A DNA stretch of 64,000 nt from Saprospiraceae bacterium (GTDB lineage Bacteria; Bacteroidota; Bacteroidia; Chitinophagales; Saprospiraceae). The first letter of the stretch is position 1. Each line of letters starts with the position of its first letter. Below the pieces are notes generated by a model that worked only from the letters and a program-made list of their open reading frames with translations, did no database searches and was not told the origin of the DNA. A program made the translations under genes and the position numbers. Location of the stretch: contig JAHDFP010000017.1 of NCBI GenBank assembly GCA_020628095.1, forward strand, positions 1 to 64,000. Reading direction: 5' to 3'. Of this stretch, positions 9,117 to 18,491 are shown one piece after another.

Positions 9117-9614
9117 ATGAAACTACTATCAACTTTGGCTCTGCTTTCTTTTCTCTTTGTAAGTTCAGCTTTTGCACCTGTGGCAAAGACGTTTCCTTCT
9201 ATAGAGGTGAAAACATTGGATGGCAAAGCCGTTAATATAAAGGACTACGTTAATCAAGGAAAAATCACTGTTGTTAGTTTTTGGGCGACATGGTGTAGTC
9301 CATGCAAGAGAGAACTAGATGCTATAGCAGAGTATTACGAAGAGTGGCAAGAGGATTATAATTTCGAACTTATAGCTATAACCATAGATGATGCAAGATC
9401 ATTGGCTAAGGTGCCGGCACTTGTCGAAACCAAAGGCTGGGATTATACCATCTTTTCTGATGCAAGACAAGAGCTAAAGAAAGCGCTCAACTTTCAGACC
9501 GTTCCGCAGACTTTTCTGATAAATCAAAATGGAGAAATTGTCTATGAGCACACAGGATATAATCCTGGTGACGAGTATGAACTAGAGGATAAAATAAAGG
9601 CACTAGCCGAGTAA
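9117..9614 (+). CDS. TlpA-like thioredoxin-fold protein, exported
   Basis: This 165-residue protein has a signal peptide (about residues 1-20, ending SAFA) and a thioredoxin/TlpA domain with active site Cys60-Ser-Pro-Cys63 in SFWATWCSPC. The cis-Pro loop appears later as FQTVPQTFLI. It probably acts as a thiol-disulfide reductase or oxidase in the periplasm, for example in cytochrome c maturation or thiol defence; the partner cannot be named. A near-consensus promoter core (TATCTTTC, 9058-9065) lies about 50 bp upstream and a clear terminator follows, so it appears monocistronic. Confidence 0.88.
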   Translation: MKLLSTLALLSFLFVSSAFAPVAKTFPSIEVKTLDGKAVNIKDYVNQGKITVVSFWATWCSPCKRELDAIAEYYEEWQEDYNFELIAITIDDARSLAKVPALVETKGWDYTIFSDARQELKKALNFQTVPQTFLINQNGEIVYEHTGYNPGDEYELEDKIKALAE

Positions 9615-9643
9615 AAAGATATTTTTAAACAATTAAGATTATG

Positions 9644-9674
9644 AGAGGTTTCAGAGATGAAGCCTCTTTTTTTT
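9644..9674 (+). terminator. intrinsic terminator after the thioredoxin-like gene
   Basis: A 10-bp stem (9644-9653 with 9658-9667, loop GAGA) is followed by seven T. Confidence 0.88.
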
Positions 9675-9729
9675 ATTCCATGTAGAAATACTAGGCTACA
9701 TTTACGCTTCATTTTTTTATTGAATAATT

Positions 9730-10827
9730 ATGGCAGGATTTAACGCACTTACAGTCAGCGAGAAGATTAATGAAACGAAGGATAGCTGTTCTTTTATATT
9801 CGATATACCAGAGTCACTTAAGGAAGATTATAAGTTCGTTCCAGGACAATATATAACTGTCAAGTCTGAGATCAACGGAAAGGAAGTCCGTCGGGCGTAT
9901 TCGATATTTACATCTCCTGTAGAAAATAGATTTGGAGTTACGGTCAAGCGTGTCAAAGGGGGGCAAATGTCTAACCACTTGATAGATGGCATTAGTACAG
10001 GAGGATCACTAGACATACATGTTCCTGAGGGAAAGTTTACGGTACTTACTGATCCACAAATGCAAAGAGATCATTATTTTTTTGCAGGAGGATCTGGAAT
10101 AACGCCGATCATGTCTATGATCAAATCCGTACTAGAAGAAGAACCCCTTAGCACTTGTTACTTACTCTATGCCAATCAAAATCAAGAAAGCATCATATTC
10201 CGATCTACGCTGGATAAAATGTCAGAATCCTATCAAGGACAATTCTCGATGGAACACATCCTCGAAGATGAAGCTCAGAAAGGAGGGCTGCTGAGTGGAT
10301 TATTTGGTAAAAAGAAGAAATCTGACTGGCGAGGGCTTAAGGGTAGAGTCAATAATAATGTTCTATCCAAATATTTTGACGATTATCCGTCTAAGTCCAA
10401 TTCTAATCTTTATTACATGTGTGGTCCAGGAGGGTTTATGGATGTGGTACAACGATATTTAGATGGACAGGGAATAGACTCGGCACAGATAAAAAAAGAA
10501 TACTTTACTAGTGCCAATGAAAAAGAGGGCGCACCTGCAACTTCTGGTGGCAATTGCATGGCAGAAGTCAAGCTGAATGGCCAAACATTCACGACGACAA
10601 TACCATCAGATAAGACTATACTGGAGGCACTTCTAGATGAGGGCAGAGATGCTCCTTATTCTTGTACCAGTGGTGCTTGTTCCACCTGCGTTGCTAAGAT
10701 ATCAGAAGGCAAGGTCGAGATGGACTCATGTTTTGCTTTGGATGAGGAAGAGGTGGCTTCTGGTATGATACTCACCTGTCAAGCACGCTGCCATACGCCC
10801 AATATTACAATAGATTATGATGTATAG
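9730..10827 (+). CDS. PaaE-type ferredoxin reductase (FAD, NAD(P)H, 2Fe-2S)
   Basis: This 365-residue protein carries an FAD-binding domain (RRAYSIF near residue 55), an NAD(P)H-binding domain ([14 protein letters not shown] near 118) and a C-terminal plant-type 2Fe-2S domain with CxxxxCxxC ([11 protein letters not shown]) and the fourth Cys in LTCQARC. It resembles the reductase component of phenylacetyl-CoA epoxidase and related oxygenases. No oxygenase subunit lies nearby, so it is more likely a general electron-transfer reductase in the cytoplasm. A short Lys-rich insert (GKKKKSDW) interrupts the NAD domain. A near-consensus promoter core TACATTTA is at 9697-9704. Confidence 0.88.
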   Translation: MAGFNALTVSEKINETKDSCSFIFDIPESLKEDYKFVPGQYITVKSEINGKEVRRAYSIFTSPVENRFGVTVKRVKGGQMSNHLIDGISTGGSLDIHVPEGKFTVLTDPQMQRDHYFFAGGSGITPIMSMIKSVLEEEPLSTCYLLYANQNQESIIFRSTLDKMSESYQGQFSMEHILEDEAQKGGLLSGLFGKKKKSDWRGLKGRVNNNVLSKYFDDYPSKSNSNLYYMCGPGGFMDVVQRYLDGQGIDSAQIKKEYFTSANEKEGAPATSGGNCMAEVKLNGQTFTTTIPSDKTILEALLDEGRDAPYSCTSGACSTCVAKISEGKVEMDSCFALDEEEVASGMILTCQARCHTPNITIDYDV

Positions 10828-10936
10828 TCGTGCTTCTGGTCCATTCTCATTCTGACCAGAATTGATGATAATGGTGAACAATCTTACCTGAAATCCCTTT
10901 AACAATAATAAATAGTAGAGATAAACTATAAGTGCT

Positions 10937-10944
10937 TATCTTTG
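10937..10944 (+). promoter_or_regulatory. Bacteroidota-type promoter core (TATCTTTG) for ahcY
   Basis: TATCTTTG is an exact match to TAnnTTTG, 33 bp before the ahcY ATG. I do not see a good TTG at the usual -33 spacing. Confidence 0.6.
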
Positions 10945-10977
10945 CGCCACTTTTCTAAGAATCAACATCAAAATTTT

Positions 10978-12291
10978 ATGATAACAACAGACCAAAAATT
11001 GAAGTATAAAGTTAAAGATATCGCCCTTGCCGATTGGGGTAGAAAAGAGATAAGACTTGCAGAAGCAGAAATGCCAGGTCTTATGAGTATCAGAGAAGAG
11101 TATGGCGATAGTAAGCCACTAGCTGGTGCGAGAATCGCAGGATGCCTTCACATGACTATTCAGACTGCTGTACTTATTGAGACATTGGTTCACTTAGGGG
11201 CTGAGGTGACATGGTCATCTTGTAATATTTTCTCTACGCAAGATCACGCCGCTGCAGCCATAGCTGCCGCAGGGATTCCTGTTTATGCATGGAAAGGCAT
11301 GAATGAGGAAGAATTTGATTGGTGCATAGAGCAGACACTATTTGCATTCGAAGGTGATAAGCCGCTTAATATGATCCTGGATGATGGTGGTGACTTGACT
11401 AATATGGTATTAGACAAGTTTCCTGAGCTAGTACAGAACATCAAAGGTCTCAGTGAGGAAACAACGACAGGTGTACACAGATTATACGAAAGGGTAGAAA
11501 AAGGAACACTTCCTATCCCAGCGATCAATATCAATGACTCCGTTACCAAATCAAAATTTGATAACAAATATGGATGTAAAGAGTCATGCGTGGATGCGAT
11601 CAGAAGGGCAACGGATGTGATGATGGCTGGTAAAGTAGCTGTAGTCGCTGGCTATGGAGATGTCGGAAAAGGTAGTGCGGCCTCTCTTAGAGGAGCGGGA
11701 TGTAGAGTTATCGTTACAGAGATAGATCCTATCTGTGCTCTACAAGCAGCTATGGACGGTTTCGAGGTGAAAAAAATGATAGACGCGGTCAAGGAATCTG
11801 ACATCATTGTCACGGCGACTGGTAACTACAATATAATTACCGAGAAGCACTTCAGAGCGATGAAGGATAAAGCCATCGTCTGTAATATAGGTCATTTCGA
11901 TAACGAAATAGATATGGCTTGGCTTAACGATAACTATGGTACTACCAGAGATGAGATAAAGCCACAAGTAGATTTATATAATGTGGATGGACAAGATATT
12001 ATCGTCCTAGCAGAAGGTAGATTAGTCAATCTGGGTTGTGCCACAGGGCATCCATCATTTGTCATGTCTAATTCTTTCACTAATCAGGTAATGGCTCAGT
12101 TAGAGTTATGGCAGAATAGTGATAAGTATGAGAACAAAGTATACATGCTGCCTAAGCACTTGGACGAGAAAGTAGCAAGGTTGCACTTAGCCAAAATAGG
12201 AGTAGAATTAGAAGAGTTGAGTCAGGACCAAGCGGATTATATCAATGTCCCTGTAGAGGGTCCTTACAAGCCAGAATACTACCGATATTAA
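10978..12291 (+). CDS. ahcY: adenosylhomocysteinase
   Basis: The enzyme hydrolyses S-adenosylhomocysteine to adenosine and homocysteine in the cytoplasm, relieving product inhibition of methyltransferases. It is 437 residues from ATG 10978, a normal length for the family. Diagnostic segments are [16 protein letters not shown] (substrate domain), [19 protein letters not shown] (NAD-binding Rossmann loop), [12 protein letters not shown] and the C-terminal [10 protein letters not shown] tail that reaches the neighbouring subunit's NAD site. ATG 10978 is chosen over an in-frame upstream codon at 10942 because the latter lies inside the promoter core. Confidence 0.96.
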   Translation: MITTDQKLKYKVKDIALADWGRKEIRLAEAEMPGLMSIREEYGDSKPLAGARIAGCLHMTIQTAVLIETLVHLGAEVTWSSCNIFSTQDHAAAAIAAAGIPVYAWKGMNEEEFDWCIEQTLFAFEGDKPLNMILDDGGDLTNMVLDKFPELVQNIKGLSEETTTGVHRLYERVEKGTLPIPAININDSVTKSKFDNKYGCKESCVDAIRRATDVMMAGKVAVVAGYGDVGKGSAASLRGAGCRVIVTEIDPICALQAAMDGFEVKKMIDAVKESDIIVTATGNYNIITEKHFRAMKDKAIVCNIGHFDNEIDMAWLNDNYGTTRDEIKPQVDLYNVDGQDIIVLAEGRLVNLGCATGHPSFVMSNSFTNQVMAQLELWQNSDKYENKVYMLPKHLDEKVARLHLAKIGVELEELSQDQADYINVPVEGPYKPEYYRY

Positions 12292-12320
12292 ATTTTGGAA
12301 AATCGAAAAAACAGAAATAA

Positions 12321-12355
12321 AAAAGCCCTTAAAGTGTACTCTGAGAGGGCTTTTT
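12321..12355 (+). terminator. intrinsic terminator after ahcY
   Basis: An AAAAGCCCT/AGGGCTTTT stem (left arm 12321-12329, right arm from 12346) ends in a T run, about 30 bp after the stop codon. The loop is long (about 16 nt). Confidence 0.75.
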
Positions 12356-12430
12356 CTATTTTAGAATCTGGCCATAGTCTTCTCAGTAAGAGAGGTATTT
12401 AACATTTCTTTAGTGCTTTATTAGGGCACG

Positions 12431-12451
12431 TTGACGTTTTCTATACGTCAA
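12431..12451. repeat. inverted repeat upstream of the two-domain lipoprotein gene
   Basis: TTGACGT (12431-12437) and ACGTCAA (12445-12451) form a perfect 7-bp inverted repeat in the gap before the lipoprotein gene. It has no T tail. It could be an operator or an RNA hairpin in the leader; nothing decides between them. Confidence 0.35.
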
Positions 12452-12516
12452 TTAAATAACAACTGTCAATTCCACATTAATTAATTAGGCAATATTTTCA
12501 AAACAAACTATAAGCT

Positions 12517-13815
12517 ATGAAAACTATATTAAAATTTGGTACACTTTGCTTATTAGCAATGATGACCTTTTCTTCTTGCGAAGAAGAAATTGGAGGAGGA
12601 ACAACAGGTCCAGGAAGCGGACCAGGAACAGATCCTGGTACTCAGACTGGTAGTCCTGCATCGGTTGTAATTCTATCAGGTACTGGTGGTGTGACAGACG
12701 CAGCAACTGTAAGCCCGCTAGATACTTTTATCGTCTCTGTAGATGTGACTGCTGGAGATGATTTTATCAAAGCCATTTCTATCAAAGAGGATGGAGTCCT
12801 AATAGAAAATAACAGAATAGATTATGATGGAACGGACGCCCCTGCTAATCCTTGGCTAATTCCTGATGATGTGAATACTGGATTTGCATCAGATATATCT
12901 ATTGTCGCTCAAGGTGATGAGTCTACGAGAACATATACGGTAGAGATTATAGATGACGCGGACAGAGTGAGTTCTCAGTCAGTTGTTATTACGACAATGG
13001 CTACTGTTGTACCACCGACTATCCTTATCGAGGGATCTGGAATGCTTAATGTCAGCGCTAATGCTTTGGTAAGTATTCCAGTGAGTGTGACTGATGTAAC
13101 TAACCCATTATATTCTATTGGGGTATTAGAGGATGGTCAGTACATAAGTGATGAAAGACTGTGGTATGGTGCATTTCCTGACGCTCCTTTCCCTTCTAAT
13201 CCAGCTTTACTACCAGATGGAGATGCCAATGGACTCATGACAACGGTCTATATTAGAGCTCATGCAGAGCCAGGTCAGACTAAGAACTATGCTATCGTCA
13301 TCGGTGACGAATCAGGTGGAGAATATACATCAGAATTCACGATCACGACGGGATCGGCAGTCTTACTCTTCGAGAGAAAATTGTTCTTTAACGCAGATGG
13401 GCCTAATCTTGGAGGATTAGATTTGGATAATGGAGACAATGTTTCTTCTATTTCTGCAGAAGCCGAAATAAGAGATCAGGGAATTAATACAGATCTTGGG
13501 CCTGAAGAAAACTGGATACAGAGAATATCTGGAGTCAATGGCACGGAAGTAAGACACCTATTCCCATTGCAGAATGGTCTTCCAGAAAATTTTGACTTTG
13601 CTAATATTTCATCTTCTGAAGAGTTAGCTTCTTTCTGGGATAATGGTCTGGCTTTTACAGAAGATATGACAGGACAGATTACAAGTCAGATAGTAGAAAT
13701 AGGTGATACATTTATCGCTAAGAAAAATGATCAGTATTACATGTTTAAGGTGACAGATATCGTTGTCACAACGACTAATAACGAGGACTACTATCAGGTA
13801 GATATTAAGCTATAA
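12517..13815 (+). CDS. hypothetical lipoprotein with two similar Ig-like domains
   Basis: The 432-residue protein has a lipoprotein signal (lipobox FSSC near residue 20), then an acidic and Gly/Pro/Thr-rich linker (about residues 23-47), two related domains (about 50-150 and 165-260) and a C-terminal beta-rich domain. The two domains align by eye: VILSGTGG...DAATVSPLDTFIVSVDVT with ILIEGSGM...VSANALVSIPVSVT, then IKEDGVLIENNRIDYDG with VLEDGQYISDERLWYG. I do not recognise a named family. It is probably surface-exposed or periplasmic and may bind glycans or proteins (inference). The C-terminal part includes AKKNDQYYMFKVTDIVVT. Confidence 0.8.
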   Translation: MKTILKFGTLCLLAMMTFSSCEEEIGGGTTGPGSGPGTDPGTQTGSPASVVILSGTGGVTDAATVSPLDTFIVSVDVTAGDDFIKAISIKEDGVLIENNRIDYDGTDAPANPWLIPDDVNTGFASDISIVAQGDESTRTYTVEIIDDADRVSSQSVVITTMATVVPPTILIEGSGMLNVSANALVSIPVSVTDVTNPLYSIGVLEDGQYISDERLWYGAFPDAPFPSNPALLPDGDANGLMTTVYIRAHAEPGQTKNYAIVIGDESGGEYTSEFTITTGSAVLLFERKLFFNADGPNLGGLDLDNGDNVSSISAEAEIRDQGINTDLGPEENWIQRISGVNGTEVRHLFPLQNGLPENFDFANISSSEELASFWDNGLAFTEDMTGQITSQIVEIGDTFIAKKNDQYYMFKVTDIVVTTTNNEDYYQVDIKL

Positions 13816-13849
13816 AATAGCTTAGCTAGATAAATTAAATTAATTCAGC

Positions 13850-13879
13850 AAAGGGTCAGATAATTATCTGACCCTTTCT
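13850..13879. terminator. bidirectional terminator between convergent genes
   Basis: A nearly perfect palindrome (AAAGGGTCAGATAA paired with TTATCTGACCCTTT, 13850-13877) lies between the lipoprotein gene and the minus-strand gene and includes the latter's stop codon (13864-13866). It has T-rich sequence on the plus-strand side. Confidence 0.8.
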
Positions 13880-14493
13880 TTGTTTTTGAATTTAACAAGT
13901 GATTTTTGAAGTTTTTCGATGCTTCTATAGTAGTCAGTGCGCTTAAAAAGATTAGCAGATTTAGTACTTCTATAAAATGGGAAGGGTCTTTTTAGTCTGA
14001 TAACTTGCCTGTCTTCATAACTGTGGATAATAAAAAAGTAAGCATCACTCTGTGCGTACCAATCTGGTTTTTGTAAATAAGCAAAGTATACGGGTTGCTC
14101 ACCATCTATCTTATCGTTACCCGAGTCCAATAGTAAATCCCAATTCTGATCTTCTATTATTTCTTTGGCATTATCAGAATAGAAGAAAAACACCTTGGAG
14201 AAGGAATAATATTTTTTGAATGCACTTCTAATTTGGCTATGCTCCTTTTCTATTTCTTTCTTTAGCTTTTCTATTTTCTTATTCTGACCAAACTTCTGCA
14301 GGTAATTGAGTTTTTTTGATTGCGTATTAAGTTTGACCAGTAGAACCCCTTTTTCCAAACGTGTGATATGCTGATCAGAATTGTAACTAGATTCTGTCTG
14401 TGAATAAGCTGATATGCCAAAAATCATGGTTAGAAAAAAGCTAAGAACAAGAGACTTGGACATATAATTTTTATAATCTGAGATTCGCTTCAT
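13864..14493 (-). CDS. hypothetical secreted protein
   Basis: The 209-residue product has a hydrophobic signal segment (about residues 12-30, ending SAYSQ) and then a Lys/Glu-rich helical region (about 55-95) and a mixed alpha/beta part with many aromatic residues. I do not recognise the family. The first ATG is taken, but the internal Met at residue 11 (14463) is an equally plausible start and gives a more typical signal peptide. It is transcribed divergently from the MoxR operon, with a gap of about 65 bp. Confidence 0.7.
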   Translation of the reverse strand: MKRISDYKNYMSKSLVLSFFLTMIFGISAYSQTESSYNSDQHITRLEKGVLLVKLNTQSKKLNYLQKFGQNKKIEKLKKEIEKEHSQIRSAFKKYYSFSKVFFFYSDNAKEIIEDQNWDLLLDSGNDKIDGEQPVYFAYLQKPDWYAQSDAYFFIIHSYEDRQVIRLKRPFPFYRSTKSANLFKRTDYYRSIEKLQKSLVKFKNKERVR

Positions 14494-14558
14494 ATTTCAA
14501 CCTAATATTATGACATATCTATATTTTTACACTCTTTTATAAGTTATAAATATCAGAT

Positions 14559-15557
14559 ATGCAAGCATCGGTTGATATAGAAGCCTTAAATCAACAAATT
14601 CATCTCGATAGTGCATTTTTAGAACAAATCAATGAGGCAACCTCCAAAATCATTGTAGGTCAGGATAGAATGCTGCAAAGGTTGTTATTGGGCCTATTAG
14701 CCAAGGGGCATGTCCTCTTAGAAGGTCTCCCAGGATTAGCCAAGACACTATCCATCAAGACATTAGCCTCAGCGATAGATGCAAAGTTCAATCGTATTCA
14801 GTTTACGCCAGACTTGTTGCCAGCAGATATACTGGGTACAATGATATTCAACCTTAGTAAAAATGAGTTTACGGTACGTAAAGGACCTATTTTTGCCAAC
14901 TTTATACTGGCAGATGAGATCAATCGTGCACCTGCCAAAGTACAATCGGCACTCTTAGAGTCTATGCAGGAAAAGCAAGTCACTATAGGTAAGGAAACTT
15001 ACAAGCTGGACGAACCATTCTTAGTACTCGCAACGCAAAATCCTATAGAGCAGGAAGGAACATACCCTTTGCCAGAGGCACAAGTAGATAGATTTATGCT
15101 CAAGGTCAATATCGGCTATCCTAACAAAGAAGAAGAAAGACAGATTATAAAAAGAACAATAAGCGGAGAAACGGAGCAAAAAGTGGAGGCGGTTGTCAGT
15201 CCAGATGTCATACTGAAAGGACGGAAACTCGTCAAGAAAATATACATGGACGAGAAAATAGAAAACTATATACTCGACATCGTTTTTGCCACAAGAAATC
15301 CGAGTGACTATAATCTCAATAGTCTGAAACCATTAATTTCTTATGGAGGATCACCACGTGCAAGTATCAATCTGGCCTTAGCCTCTAAAGCGCAGGCTTT
15401 TCTTAATAGAAGGGGATTCGTTATACCTGATGATGTAAGAAATGTTTGCTCAGATGTCATGAGACATCGTATCGGTTTGACTTACGAAGCCGAAGCAGAA
15501 AATATAACTCAGGAAAATATTATAGAAAAGATTATCGGCACGATCGAAGTGCCTTAA
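14559..15557 (+). CDS. MoxR family AAA+ ATPase
   Basis: This 332-residue MoxR ATPase has Walker A at residues 56-63 (GLPGLAKT), Walker B at about 125-132 (ILADEINR), then a sensor-1 region (LATQNPIEQEGTYPLPEAQVD) and a C-terminal lid with GGSPRASINLALASKAQAFL. MoxR ATPases act as chaperones, often for metal-binding or membrane complexes, with partner VWA/DUF58 proteins. Those partners follow directly (12 bp to the DUF58 gene), so this is the first gene of a Bat-type operon. Confidence 0.95.
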   Translation: MQASVDIEALNQQIHLDSAFLEQINEATSKIIVGQDRMLQRLLLGLLAKGHVLLEGLPGLAKTLSIKTLASAIDAKFNRIQFTPDLLPADILGTMIFNLSKNEFTVRKGPIFANFILADEINRAPAKVQSALLESMQEKQVTIGKETYKLDEPFLVLATQNPIEQEGTYPLPEAQVDRFMLKVNIGYPNKEEERQIIKRTISGETEQKVEAVVSPDVILKGRKLVKKIYMDEKIENYILDIVFATRNPSDYNLNSLKPLISYGGSPRASINLALASKAQAFLNRRGFVIPDDVRNVCSDVMRHRIGLTYEAEAENITQENIIEKIIGTIEVP

Positions 15558-15568
15558 CGATTGCTCTC

Positions 15569-16441
15569 ATGCTGGACGCTTCAGAAATATTAAAGAAGGT
15601 CAGAAAGATAGAGATCAAGACTAAGGGCTTGAGCAAGCATATATTTTCTGGCGAATACCACAGTGCCTTTAAGGGTCGTGGTATGTCTTTTTCTGAGGTG
15701 AGAGACTATCAGTATGGCGATGATATAAGAAATATAGACTGGAATGTAACGGCTCGTACAGGAGATACGCACGTAAAGGTTTTTGAGGAAGATCGGGAGC
15801 TTACTGTGATGCTGATGATAGATATTAGTCGTTCTTCTTCTTTTGGTTCTGTCAATCAATTCAAGAACGAACTCATTGCGGAAATCTCGGCCGTGATTGC
15901 TTTTTCTGCCATTACCAATAATGACAAGGTCGGTGCAATATTATTTACGGATAAGGTAGAAAAGTACATTCCACCAAAAAAAGGAAAAAAACACATCCTC
16001 CGTATCATACGCGAGATAATCTATATGAAGCCGACTTCTCACGGGACGGACTTAGAAGATGCTTTTATATATCTGAATAATATCCAGAAGAAAAAGGCAA
16101 TTGTATTCGTGTTATCGGATTTCATGATTAAGGGGTACGAATCAGCCCTTGCGGTCGCCTCCAAGAGACATGACATTATAGGTCTGCATATCTACGACCA
16201 GATGGAAAAGTCTTTACCTAATATTGGCATCATAAAAGCCAAAGATGCAGAGACAGGTACAGTAAGATATCTGGATACATCATCGGCGTCGGTAAGAAAA
16301 AATTACTCGGATTGGTTTGCAGATAACCATACCTATTTTGATATGACTTTTAATAAGTATAGGTCGGATCATATTAGTATCTGTACGACGGATGATTATG
16401 TGAAGTTATTGCTACAGTTTTTTAAGAAAAGATCTGGTTGA
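15569..16441 (+). CDS. DUF58 domain protein (MoxR partner)
   Basis: This 290-residue protein has the DUF58 signature near residue 50 (GRGMSFSEVRDYQYGDDIRNIDWNV is spread over residues about 32-55) followed by a VWA-like fold (VMLMIDISRSSSFG, a MIDAS-like DxSxS, and FVLSDFM). ATG at 15569 is chosen because upstream in-frame residues overlap the MoxR gene and do not look like DUF58. The family works with MoxR ATPases. The stop overlaps the next gene's TTG by a few bases, so translation is probably coupled. Confidence 0.92.
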   Translation: MLDASEILKKVRKIEIKTKGLSKHIFSGEYHSAFKGRGMSFSEVRDYQYGDDIRNIDWNVTARTGDTHVKVFEEDRELTVMLMIDISRSSSFGSVNQFKNELIAEISAVIAFSAITNNDKVGAILFTDKVEKYIPPKKGKKHILRIIREIIYMKPTSHGTDLEDAFIYLNNIQKKKAIVFVLSDFMIKGYESALAVASKRHDIIGLHIYDQMEKSLPNIGIIKAKDAETGTVRYLDTSSASVRKNYSDWFADNHTYFDMTFNKYRSDHISICTTDDYVKLLLQFFKKRSG

Positions 16442-17475
16442 TTAGGAGTATATATATCGTCGTGTTTTTTTGTCTGAGTCTGACAGTGTCTGTGGATGCT
16501 CAGATCGTCACCAATCTATCTGCATTACAAGATTCTGTAGAGATAGGTGACACGATAGACTTGATATATGATCTTAGATTTCCGCGAGCGTTGACTTTGC
16601 GAGAGATAGATTATATGGTATTCGATAGTATCGAAAAAATAGATCCGACGACAGGTCGAGTAGATACCATTCCAGATTATGTCGAATTCGAGTGGTTAAG
16701 ACCTGATCCCGATTATGGTTCTAAGGTGTTACAAATAAGTCAAAATGATCTCATCCAAACTCAAAGAGAATCAAGGTTCAGAGATACGATTTCTCTTATT
16801 GCTTGGGATTTTGGTTTACTTATTTTCCAGTACCCTAAAATGAAATTCGATTCATCGGCCTTATATAGAGAACCGATACAGACGCAACCGCCCGTGGTAC
16901 TGGCTAAAGTACCCAAGATGCTTATGCAAAGTGACTCCGTATCTCTACTACCTATCAAACCAATAATAAAAGAGGAAAAGAAACTGGAGGATTATTACTT
17001 AATGATTTTCTTACTTGGGGCATTATTACTAGGTGGCTTATTGGCATTCTTATACATGCGAAGGAATAGGAAACAAGAAGTGCAAGTGGAAAAAGTGGTG
17101 ATAAAGAGACCAGCGCACGTCATAGCGTTAGAGAAATTAAGTGGACTGAGACAAGAGGCTTTTTGGAAAAAAGGTAATGTCAAAAAACATCAATCCGAGT
17201 TAACCTATATTATCAGGGAGTACTTAGAAGAGCGTTTTGGAATCAAAGCACTGGAATCAACCACAGACGAAATTGTATATGCCCTCAAAAACAAAGACTT
17301 CCAATCAGACCACGAAAATAATCTAAAAGAGATATTGCAAATAGCCGATCTCGTCAAATTTGCAAAAGCCGAACCACCATTAGATATCAATGAGACTTTT
17401 GTAACTAAGGCGGAGAGTTTTGTCCATGAGACTAAGCGGAATATTGTAGAATCAAATAATCCGGATGCTGAGTAA
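16438..17475 (+). CDS. single-span membrane protein of the Bat operon
   Basis: The product is 345 residues with a signal-like N-terminus (VVFFCLSLTVSVDAQ), a periplasmic beta-rich domain of about 160 residues, one transmembrane segment near residues 188-206 (YLMIFLLGALLLGGLLAFLY), and a cytoplasmic tail of about 135 residues. This topology is like DUF4381/BatD-type proteins in this slot. The start is most likely the TTG at 16438, which overlaps the DUF58 stop. The frame opens at 16426 and has no ATG before the signal segment. Its role in the complex is inferred from position only. Confidence 0.82.
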   Translation: MIRSIYIVVFFCLSLTVSVDAQIVTNLSALQDSVEIGDTIDLIYDLRFPRALTLREIDYMVFDSIEKIDPTTGRVDTIPDYVEFEWLRPDPDYGSKVLQISQNDLIQTQRESRFRDTISLIAWDFGLLIFQYPKMKFDSSALYREPIQTQPPVVLAKVPKMLMQSDSVSLLPIKPIIKEEKKLEDYYLMIFLLGALLLGGLLAFLYMRRNRKQEVQVEKVVIKRPAHVIALEKLSGLRQEAFWKKGNVKKHQSELTYIIREYLEERFGIKALESTTDEIVYALKNKDFQSDHENNLKEILQIADLVKFAKAEPPLDINETFVTKAESFVHETKRNIVESNNPDAE

Positions 17476-18463
17476 CTACGAATTTCAACATCCCTGGCTA
17501 TTGCTACTATTGTTACTTCTTCCACTGATGTGGTACTGGAAGAACAAACTAAGATGGTCTCGCGAGGTAGAGGTCGGTTTTCCTCACATTGATTCTGTGG
17601 AGGGACTCAATAGTTATAAGACTTTTTTGTATAAATTTTTGCCTTATCTCAGGTACTTGGGGTTAGCAGGATTAATTATTGCCTTGGCTCGACCTTGTCT
17701 TGTGCTCAAGGAAGAAGAGGTAAAAGCGGAAGGAATAGATATAGTGATGGTCATGGACCTTTCCAGTAGTATGCTGGCAAGAGACTTCAAGCCAGATCGC
17801 CTCACTGTCAGTAAAAATGTAGCCAGTGAGTTCATAGACAAACGAAAGTATGATCGTATAGGACTGGTCGTTTTTGCAGGGGAAAGTTTTACGCAAAGCC
17901 CCTTAACGACAGATCATAGAATATTGAAAGAACTGTTGTCTACCTTAGAATCGGGTATGCTGGAAGATGGGACGGCTATCGGTATGGGTCTGGCCTCTTC
18001 GGTCAATAGACTCAAAGAAAGCGAGTCTGATAGTAAGATTGTTATTTTGCTGACGGATGGTGTGAATAATTCAGGTTATATCAAACCCATGACCGCCGCA
18101 GAAATAGCCAAAGAACTCAAAGTCAAGGTATATACGATAGGGGTGGGTTCTATGGGTAATGCGGTTTCCCCAATCAGCAAAAGAAGTAACGGGCAATACG
18201 TATTTGGACTGTCCAAAGTAGAAATCGACGAAGAACTACTACAGGAGATATCGAGTCTTACGGGAGGAAAATATTATAGAGCCACTAATGAGCAGGCCTT
18301 ACAGCAAATCTATGATGAGATAGACAGACTCGAAAAAACGGAAATAGAAGTCTCCGTTTTCAAAAGATATAATGAAGAATTCAGACGATTTTTGTTGATA
18401 GGACTGATATTGCTGGGAATAGAGTGGCTATTAAAAAACACTTTGTTAAGAACAATCCCATAA
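17465..18463 (+). CDS. batA: BatA-like VWA-domain membrane protein
   Basis: The 332-residue protein matches BatA: an N-terminal hydrophobic segment (about residues 9-26) with the FQHPWLLLLL lead, a second span near 60-78, a VWA domain with an intact MIDAS (Asp98-x-Ser-x-Ser102 in MVMDLSSSM, then a later Thr and Asp in LLTDGVNN), and a C-terminal span near 308-325. It would be held in the inner membrane with the VWA domain on one side. The ATG overlaps the previous gene by 11 bp. Bat proteins were first linked to aerotolerance in Bacteroides; here the role is inferred. Confidence 0.93.
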   Translation: MLSNYEFQHPWLLLLLLLLPLMWYWKNKLRWSREVEVGFPHIDSVEGLNSYKTFLYKFLPYLRYLGLAGLIIALARPCLVLKEEEVKAEGIDIVMVMDLSSSMLARDFKPDRLTVSKNVASEFIDKRKYDRIGLVVFAGESFTQSPLTTDHRILKELLSTLESGMLEDGTAIGMGLASSVNRLKESESDSKIVILLTDGVNNSGYIKPMTAAEIAKELKVKVYTIGVGSMGNAVSPISKRSNGQYVFGLSKVEIDEELLQEISSLTGGKYYRATNEQALQQIYDEIDRLEKTEIEVSVFKRYNEEFRRFLLIGLILLGIEWLLKNTLLRTIP

Positions 18464-18491
18464 CTAAATCCCGATATTGTATTCTAATCCG

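Noticed and set aside
10834-10861. Hairpin TTCTGGTC/GACCAGAA after the reductase gene as an intrinsic terminator
   Set aside because: The stem is good but no T run follows; it is mentioned here only as a possible mRNA end structure.
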